Assembly (NCBI RefSeq): GCF_012489685.1
Contig: NC_080044.1
Location: forward strand, 44,020,964-44,084,963
DNA length: 64,000 bases
Reading direction: 5' to 3'
Origin: Lotus japonicus
Taxonomy: Eukaryota; Streptophyta; Magnoliopsida; Fabales; Fabaceae
Numbering within the stretch: position 1 is the stretch's first letter; each line of letters starts with the position of its first letter. The notes under the pieces were generated by a model. The model made no database searches. It saw only the letters and a program-made list of their open reading frames with translations, and was not told the DNA's origin. The position numbers and the translations under genes are program-made. Shown here piece after piece: positions 56,255 to 64,000 of the stretch.

Positions 56255-56700
56255 GCATTGGGTCACAACATACCCATATCTGTTGTTCCCTACCACACCC
56301 TTGATTTGCCAAAAAGTTTGTCACAGTGTTTCCCTCACGCAATACATGCACCACACCAATACACTGAATTATAGACATCTGATGATCTATATGATTAAAT
56401 ACATGTTCCATTTTCATGACCTCTTATCTCCCCTAGACATTCACCCAACCACTAAGGAGGATTCACTCTCAACCACCACATTTGAAAATTTAAATTGCTA
56501 GAAAAATAACAAAGCATGTAACACTATTTGAACCTTCGTCAAAAGCCCACAACTATTCAGTTTTTTTTACAAAGTATCTTGAAACATCCCCTTCTTGATC
56601 CCTCAAAACCTTGTCAATACCACTCACCACTGGTTCCCTTTCGACGCCCCATCCACATTACACTTCAAAAACAGTGGTTGGCGGTGACTCCCAATACATT
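56255..56700 (-). pseudogene. RNase H fragment of a LINE-type protein, inside the Helitron
   Basis: The minus strand reads PLFLKCNVDGASKGNQW (about 56675-56625), the start of a plant LINE/RVT_3 RNase H, and later VHVLREGNTVTNFLANQGCG (about 56345-56290), its end. The middle is frameshifted and carries stops. It may be host DNA into which Helitron parts inserted, or captured sequence. Confidence 0.65.
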
Positions 56701-57898
56701 GTACGTGGCATCTTTTGTTTTCGTGACCATTCTTTACGCTCAAAGCCTCTAGCAAACTGTTCCAAATCATATGGACAATCATTCTACTTCCCCTTAACCC
56801 ACCAAAACACACAAACCAAGCAATAGTCTTATATATGTTCAAGAGAAATAACTTTGTTATTAAACACTCATGCATTTCTCTCTAGTAATTGATATTAAAT
56901 AATTAGCCCTGAAGTAGTCTTAATATTTTATTCATTTTAAAATATAGAAATTCATTATGTGAATTTGAAATATATTCAAGTAATAAGTTTTTAATATCAT
57001 AAATAAGTTATAGTGACATATTTTCTTACACTTTATATCCACAATGAAGTAATTTTAACTTTAATAATTATAATAAGAAATGATTTTTTAGTGTAAATAA
57101 TTATTTATTAAATTAAAATTTATTGGACTTTGGTCATAGTTATTTTACTTTGTTATTCTTTCTCAATCATTTTTACTAATATATAATAGATCAAAAATTA
57201 TATTTGAAATTTTTTTTCGACGAATACACACACATTATAGTTAATGGTAAATACCTATAGAATGCCACTTTTTATTTAAAGACTACTCTTTCTTAATTAT
57301 TTTTAATAAATATTATTTTATTCTAATTAATTTTGACTCTCAATATTTTTTGTATATCAAAATATTACTTAGTTTTATATTAATTTTTTCCCCTTCAATT
57401 TATGATTGATAATTAATATTCTAACATTTTTAATTACTATTGAATAAAATATTTTCTTATAAGTAACTAAAATTTATAATTAATAGTTAATACAATTAAC
57501 ACAAACATGAGTTTTTTATTATTTAAGGAATTTTCTATTTTTACTATTTAATATATAGTACTGCCATTTGATTTAATGTATTTTTTTTTTATAATTGATG
57601 ATTTTTTTCCTGAAATAAAGAAATAATTTTATTATTTAATATAGGTAGCAAAATAGTCTCTAGTTAATTTCTTTCAGTTTTCAATCTTTATATTTAATGT
57701 ATTTAATAAAAAAATTATTACATAATTTAATTCAAAGGTTACATCATATTGGCATGTGTAAAGTCAAAAAACAAAAAGATTGACATGTTTCAAAAGTTAC
57801 ATTATATTGAAAGTTGAATAGAAATTTAATTTGTTTAACTTTATTTTTTAATGCATTTAATACTTATAGCTCAAGTGAGCTTTACATATATATATAGA

Positions 57899-59379
57899 TT
57901 GAATGAATGGAGAGTGGAAAGTCTTGATAAAACGTTTAATCTAGAATTTTAAAAGTCACTGGTAGGATCTAATTCAGCTACCATCATTACACACACAAAA
58001 CAGACTAATCTTGTTAGAAACATTTTTTTTTGAACAAGTTAGAAACACATTATATTAGGCTTAATTTGTGATCGTCCAAATTTAACTCAATTATTTAACT
58101 TTCTGTCCCTCATCCTCCAAATGTTATATTTAACACTTAAATACAATGTTACTGGTTTAGCTGAAGTGCAATTTTTACTGGGTCTGTTCAAATCCTTAAC
58201 AGCTGTGTTTTCTCGTGTTAATTCTTTCTTAGAAAACTGTGTGTAAGTATTTCCTATCTTTGTACAAAAAAAAAAAAAAATTTCTATCTTGATGCATGTT
58301 TGGAAGAACTATATTGAGTTCTTGTTCTTTGCTAATTTACTTGTTGATGGAAAGGAATTTGCTAATTAAAAGGATTTCATAGACTATTTCAATATGACCT
58401 AAAACTAAAGTAGGGAAATTCAATCCCCAGATCAATAGCGCATAGCATGTATAAGAGAAGAAACTTTCAAACATGACATAATTTAGTTACAAATTATACA
58501 AAATTGACTGTATAATTTTGTTTTTTTTTTCTAATTAATAATTTAGAATTCAGACATGGATACTGCCTTCACCAAAGGATTAGATTTCATTGATTATATC
58601 TGTAATTTAATTTTCTTTCATTGTCAGGCACCAGCCGGGGCCATACTTATATATACTAAACTATGTAATTATGTTTGTAATTACAATAATAGGACTGATG
58701 ATAAAGAAAAGATACATTAAAAGGAAAAAACTAATAAAACGCACGATTTTCCTCATGCCAATCTTAATAAAATCGCCCTAGTAAAATAGACACACCAAAC
58801 ATGTTAACTGGAACCGAAGAAATAAAATTAAAGACTGACATCACGCAAATATTATTACTCCGATCCAAACATGCATCTTGTGAAAGCATAACTCCAAGGA
58901 GTCATTACCAATCCTCGTGTCAGCCTGCAGACCCTAAAAAATTTAAACAAGAAACGACAGTACTGCTAGGTTAGTATCATGATTTCAAGTTTGTGTTTGA
59001 ATTTCAGTTTGAACGAATGTAGGTTTGTAAAACAGAGTTTGGGTCAAAGTGAGTTGGTTGTAATGTGATTTATATTTGGATAGTTTTATTTTAAAAAATA
59101 GAGTTTCTGATTGAAAGTATGTTAGGTGAATGTAGAAGTGACAATTTGGGGGGTTGAGATGAAAATTCGTTGAGCGTTGAAAATGGTGAATGTGGTTCTT
59201 AGTTTGCCAAACATCGTGCACAAAGTTAAATAAGACTCAAAAGTACTTTTGAATGCTAAAACTGAAAAACAAACATATATATACCCAAAAACAAAAGTGA
59301 AGATTACTTTTTCAATGTATATATAAGAAAACATAGAATTCATGGCAATTTGATTCCAGTGAGACAAAATAAAGAATTG
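57899..59379. other. AT-rich intergenic stretch
   Basis: No supported gene. Short minus frames at 58985-59367 have no domain. Confidence 0.5.
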
Positions 59380-60480
59380 AGTTTTTGAAACTGATTTAAT
59401 TCACAAACAGATGCTAGTACAGTAGTGCATCAAGCTGGATCTAGGAAACAAGCCTCTTAGCGACTTTCTTAATCCAAATAAAATCATCCAAAAACAAAAG
59501 TTTGGCCAAATCACCCATCACGAAATTATTAGCTCTACGAACAAAAAATAAATGAACAAAATCAAATAAAGAAACTAAATCATTTCAAAACAAAAAAATA
59601 ATAATAAAGAAACTAAATCATGACATTATCGAATCATATAAGTTAAATAAAAACGTCTCAGAAAGGTATCTTCCAAATCTGAAAAAGGAGCATACAATCC
59701 GTCTCAAAACAAGCTAGACGGAACGAAAGATCAGAAGCTAGAGATAGAGCCCACCGAAAACAAAGAGCCTCTGCAAGAACAAGATCGAGACAAGATTGCC
59801 AAAGAAGGCGAGGTCGTTGTATCAAGGGCATCGCCATTAGAACCCCGCGCAATGAAACATAAACCAGTTGAATCACAAGCAGAAATAGAGGCATCAAAAT
59901 TAACCTTCACCATACCGAGAGAAGGTCGTTTCTAGACAGAAGAAAACACCCTCGAAATTGTTTTGTCTGAAGAATTCGCAGCCACCAATGATGGCCGCAA
60001 AGTAATAGCTCGTAGCAACAAGGAATCCAGCGCTACAACAGATTCGTGGTGGAGCAACATATTACTCTGGTCATCCCAAATGGAATTAAACAAAGAAATA
60101 AGAGTACTTGCACTACCAATATCAACCTAGGTCAAGAAATCACACATAAAATCTTGCATAGATGTAATACAATCCACTCTAACACTAAGATACAAAGCAA
60201 ACAAAAGAGGCTAGAACATCACAAAAGCACATGGTGGGTGGTCTCAAGAGTGGAGGAACCTCAAACACACCGAATCCATCTCCACCACACGACTAATTAG
60301 GTTTGATTGCACAGAGAGAAGATTCAAACAAGTACATCAAATCATTTCCTTGCAATGGGGCAAAGAATATGTTTTCCACTATTCTTTCCAGGAACGTGCA
60401 GGCAAGGAAGACGATCCTGAAAACGACACCACAGTCTCCCGCCCCTACTGCCCAATAAAATGATAACTTGTTTTGCAGAG
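59380..60480 (-). pseudogene. 5'-truncated LINE: zf-RVT and RNase H remnant
   Basis: The minus strand near 59913 reads VKVNFDASISACDSTGLCFI, and in the next frame AEALCFRWALSLASDL and ACFETDCMLLFQIW, the RNase H core with its catalytic D-E-D pattern (RVT_3). Upstream (60300-60000) degraded zinc-linker words remain. The 3' part ends near TTTTTGAAACTGATT (59376-59390), similar to the 3' end of LINE copy 2. Stops and shifts are present. Confidence 0.65.
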
Positions 60481-60639
60481 TATTGCTCATATGAGGAGAG
60501 AGGCCAAAAGAAATATCCTCTTAATTATTTAAAGGGTAAGGGAATATCCATGACTTTATGTGTCCTAAGAGGCCAAAAAACAAACTCCTTCAACTTCTGG
60601 TTCTAGAGAGAATTTCATGTGCTGTTAAGCTTAATAGTG

Positions 60640-61070
60640 ATGCTTTTGAATGACTTGAGCCTAGTCTTTTTAACTAATTAAGCTTTTAAAAAGCGTAAGC
60701 CTTGTTTAGGAGCCTGATGTGGGTTAGGCCATAGACCCCAACAAACAACTTGATTTATTCGCACCCCTATTGACTAAGTATGTGTTACAAATTTGAATTT
60801 TCAATTTTCATAAATTTACTGCAATCATGATTTTATAACTGTTTGATCAACATCTTACCGCTTAGGCCTTTTTAACTATATAGGCTTATAAAAAGGTCTA
60901 GCCATTGTTTCCTTATTAATTTGGTCTGGTCTGATCATAGTTTGACGTAGGATAGGTCATAGTTCTCTACAAACATTATCGCCTATTCCTGCCCCTATTG
61001 ATCGAGTATGTAATGAATTTGGATTTTCAATTTCCTTAAATTTACTGCAGTGATGATTTTATCGATTAAA
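60640..61070. repeat. Two diverged direct copies of a ~200 bp unit
   Basis: 60655-60842 and 60862-61066 share CTTTTTAACTA, GCTTATAAAAAG/GCTTTTAAAAAG, GGNTAGG..CATAG, CACCCCTATTGA/GCCCCTATTGA, TTGAATTTTCAATTT and AAATTTACTGCA in the same order. They are old tandem copies of an unidentified repeat; no gene is seen in them. Confidence 0.65.
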
Positions 61071-62910
61071 GATCATACAGTTTTGATTTAAAGAGAATGA
61101 TTATACCTTTTAAATTGGATTTTAAATTTGAATTGTCCAAAAATGACCCGATGACTATAAAACAGTGAACTACAATAAATTTAGAAAAATATGACTGTTG
61201 CGAAGTCGAGTTCATATGCAATGGTAGCAGTTAAAAATTGTGGCAGTATTTGTTTTTCTTACTATAGATATTTTTTGTAGGAGAATAAAAACCGCCATGA
61301 AGAGTTAAAAGAAATAAATAAAGTGTTTGGTGGAGGTTTTAAACCTTCCGAAATCAACTAATTTATGCGAATTTAATAGTAAGAAAGTTCATAAGAAAAT
61401 TTGATGGTAAATTTTGATAGTAAATTCGCAAGAACTTTTTGAAGCTAAACAGTAAAGCATATGTTACCCATATATCCCTTGAAACTGTTTTTGCACCAAG
61501 GTTTTTTTTTCTCGATAAGCAATGATGTATAATGATACGAAGTAGAAGATATATTTTAACCCAATACAAGTAGACAACAAAGGAAAAATAAAGAGACAGA
61601 AAAATTTACAAAATGGAAGACCCTTCGCTAAGATAATATTTTTTTCATTATAGAAGTCGAACTTAGAATCTTATTAAATCTGAGTTCAAAAAAAAATCTT
61701 ATTAAATCTTAAAATTACTTGTAGTAAAAGATAAGGTTTGTAAATAAATCCCAAGAAGAGAGATTAAAGATTGATCATGCCGGTGTACATTGGGTGATCT
61801 TCCCCAAAACCAAGAACGATTTGTAACTTTAATTAATGAAAGGAGAGGGACAAAGAAAGAGAGAAGCCACTAAAAAGGAAAGTAAAAGAGAGGAAGAAAA
61901 TGTGAAAGAGAGTGCTTGGAATGGCATCACGCGATTTGTCTTTGCACTAGGTCCCAACAAGAGGGTCGGCTACCTCACTCACTCACTCCTCATATCCTTT
62001 TTATTTGGTTTTTTTCTCTTATGCTAATGTTACAACCTAGCACGGCAAATAAGACCTTCTAATAGTACTATTAATTAGACATTGTTTTCTTAACACTCTT
62101 AATCAGGACAACCCCACTTTTCTCCTTCTGTTAGCTCCTTGTATTGTTTGTTTATTGTTTCAGTACATAATGTTGTTGCTTATGCACTTAATAGGGGCAA
62201 CAACTTGTCTTCCTAATTGCCTTGTTTCCTTCATAAATTCTAATCTAATGCATCAAATGCATACCCTCTCGTGATCTCTTCTTTATTTTCCTTACTTTAT
62301 TTTTTGGTCCACCAACAGAATATAGCAAGTAGCAACCCATTCTCTTCTTTAGCTTAGCTAGCTCCATAATAACGCCTCCTTAGTTATCATCCTCAATTAC
62401 ATATTATCTATTTATTTAAAAAAAATGAATTTTGGTTTTAAAGACTATAGATTCTATATTAGATTTATAGGTTTGACAATTATTACCCGGATTTATGGAA
62501 ACTGTTGTCCAAGAAACAAGATTGGACCAACACCCTAGTTGGTTGACCTCACATTGTACGAATAATCTTGTGTTCACAATTGAGCGAAATTTTCAATTAT
62601 TCAGGGTTAGGTAAAGTTAAAGGCGATATGATCCCCATGATCCAAGATTGCATCTAGAAAAGTTTAAATGTGGCATTAGCTTGAGAATAATTGATCGAAG
62701 TGTTAGAAATTTGAGTTTGTTATCTTATCTTTAGTTTTAGACTTTTAGTTTACATAGATCACTTTGCATTCTGATATTATTTATCTTATCTTTATCATTT
62801 AGATAGTTTTATTCTTTAATTAGTTTTAGTTATATTATTTACCAAAATAATACATTGAAAAAATAATTTACCAATATGGTCATTTTTTGCCATGTAAGAA
62901 TTTGATGTGG
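61071..62910. other. AT-rich intergenic stretch
   Basis: No supported gene, RNA or element. A 63-codon frame at 61836-62027 is purine-rich low complexity and not supported. Confidence 0.5.
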
Positions 62911-63020
62911 CACTACTAGAAAATACGAGATTTAGCGATTGATGCACAACAGCGGTTGCATATAACCGCCTCTAAAATATAAACTTCACGTCGGTTGCTT
63001 AACCAATGTTAGATTACTGG
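62911..63020 (+). mobile_element. CACTA (EnSpm-like) transposon terminus
   Basis: CACTACTAGAAAATACG is a typical CACTA end. It is followed by subterminal CGGTTG / AACCGC words in both orientations (CAGCGGTTG, ATAACCGCC, GTCGGTTGC, TTAACC). The matching inverted end is not in the window, so the element is truncated or reaches beyond it. Confidence 0.6.
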
Positions 63021-63240
63021 CCTTTTGAGTTATTACTAGCGCTGTCAAACCCCAGGAAACTACGACATCGCAAAAATGATTTTATTCCCTCTTTTATTTC
63101 GCGCTCATTGTTCTTATGGAATGTAAGGAAGACAATTGAAGTTGATAAGAGTAGCACAATAAGGGGTGGGGGGGGGGGGGGGTTTGTATTGTGCCTTCTA
63201 AACAACTTGGAATTCCAAACGATATAAATTAAGATTCATC
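63021..63240. other. Intergenic stretch with a 15-base G tract
   Basis: 63168-63182 is a run of 15 G, preceded by GGGGT. Frames across it on both strands owe their length to the homopolymer. Confidence 0.5.
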
Positions 63241-63399
63241 ATCTTCGTTGGTATCGTTTGGTGCAGCGGAAATGTATAAGCAGAGAAGTAGACGTTGCAC
63301 ACCAGCGATTTTATCTTGGTTCACCCCTAGAACAATAGGGCTACATCCAGTCCTTGGCATCGCCAATATTTCACTAAGCTCAAGTATCAAGGACTTCCC

Positions 63400-63620
63400 T
63401 ATACAAGTATTATTTAGACCTCTTCAGGCAAAACAAGTATTCTTTGTCCCTGCCTCTTCAGGCAGACCAAGTATTCTTTGTCCCTGCCTCTTCAGGCAGA
63501 TGAGTATTCTTTGGCCACTGCCTGTCCAGGCATTATTGAGTATTCTTTGGACGTTCCCTCACTAGGAAATCTGAGTATTCGTAGAACTCCTCCTTACTAA
63601 GTATTATCAGGACTCCTCCT
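63400..63620. repeat. Minisatellite with ~34 bp units
   Basis: Units start with AGTATTCTTTG and contain CCTGCCTCTTCAGGCAG (itself an inverted repeat, CTGCC/GGCAG). The best two copies are at about 63430-63500; three decayed units follow to about 63600. The surroundings (TGGTTCACCCC, GGGCTACATCCAGTCC near 63320) recall LTR leader sequence of plant copia elements, but no LTR ends are visible before the window stops. Confidence 0.6.
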
Positions 63621-64000
63621 TTACAACAAGTTTAAATGACTTCTCCTCAATTGATCTTTCTCAAGATCATTTCATCTACATATAGTCTCTTTTAAAAATA
63701 GTGTTTGTAGATACACTTAAGCTTATGAATCATAAAGTATTTTGTATGGGATTTGACTCTAGGAGTATACTTTATGTTCTATTACATGAGAGAGTTACAA
63801 AGGATTTGACTCTTAAGAAAAATAACTGTCCATGTTGAAGCAGATGATGTTGATGATCATCTCTAAGTGATGAGCACTAAGGCTTCTTTTCACACTTAAT
63901 TGGTTTGAGCATGGAAGCTCAATCTTTGTGAGCATAAACACTAGTTCTTCAAGTCTTCACATCTCCCCTTTATACTTCTGAATCTTCTGTGAGATGAATT

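Larger units (their letters stand above)
53785..57898 (-). mobile_element. Probable non-autonomous Helitron (4.1 kb)
   Basis: In minus orientation the 3' end is a 9-bp hairpin AACCCGTGC/GCACGGGTT (53815-53795), six bases, then CTAG (53788-53785) followed by T, the canonical Helitron end. The 5' end is TCTATATATATATG at 57898, preceded by A, so the target would be A^T. Three further 5'-end-like sequences lie inside (near 55420, 55830 and 56226), each with AAGTGAGC or AAGTGTGC next to the TA repeat. No Rep/helicase is encoded. An RNase H fragment is included. Confidence 0.6.

Noticed and set aside
61836..62027. 63-aa basic/hydrophobic frame
   Set aside because: Purine-rich low complexity and no supporting signal.

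Overview
This is a plant nuclear window, almost certainly from a eudicot. The evidence is plant LINEs with DUF4283/CCHC ORF1 and RNase H-tailed ORF2, Ty3/gypsy and Ty1/copia LTR elements with typical plant primer-binding sites, hAT, MULE and CACTA pieces, a Helitron end, and one ordinary plant gene with GT-AG introns. The MITE and LTR families look like those of papilionoid legumes, but that is an impression and not a proof.

Layout. 1-3888: a young non-autonomous LTR retrotransposon (minus strand, tRNA-Asp PBS, no coding capacity), cut by the window start and sitting inside a LINE. 3889-7277: the 5' half of that LINE (minus), itself split by a hAT MITE. 7278-8625: intergenic, with a cluster of CACTTTAAAGTG-type palindromes. 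8641-14955: an almost complete, decayed LINE (minus) with poly-A tail and target-site duplication (TSD), split by a second hAT MITE. 15239-40434: a 25 kb composite Ty3/gypsy element of Tat-like type (plus), carrying four LTRs but only one 5-bp TSD (GACTT) at its outer ends. It holds a hAT remnant in its first LTR, degraded gag-protease, two diverged copies of an antisense gene family, and a nested 11.8 kb Tekay/Del-like gypsy element (19883-31671, minus) that itself has three LTRs and a single TSD (ATATT).

40440-50970: gene-poor DNA with two MITEs, telomere-motif-like degenerate repeats, a MULE transposase N-terminal fragment, a LINE 3' fragment, and a copia LTR with broken gag. 50975-52279: the one gene that looks intact, a four-exon BOI-related RING E3 ubiquitin ligase (minus, 339 aa). 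53785-57898: a probable non-autonomous Helitron with one 3' end and several 5'-end-like copies. 57899-64000: AT-rich intergenic DNA with a 5'-truncated LINE, a CACTA terminus and a minisatellite.

The mobile elements do not form a pathway. They form a nested stratigraphy that gives the order of events: LINEs first, then hAT MITEs and the LTR element inside them; the Tat-like composite, then the hAT and Tekay-like insertions inside it. The most unusual signal is in the long LTRs of the Tekay-like element. Two arrays of short hairpins there keep the loop constant while the stems vary in a compensatory way, and both arrays lie in the predicted transcribed leader. No bacterial-type system, CRISPR, rRNA or true tRNA gene was seen.
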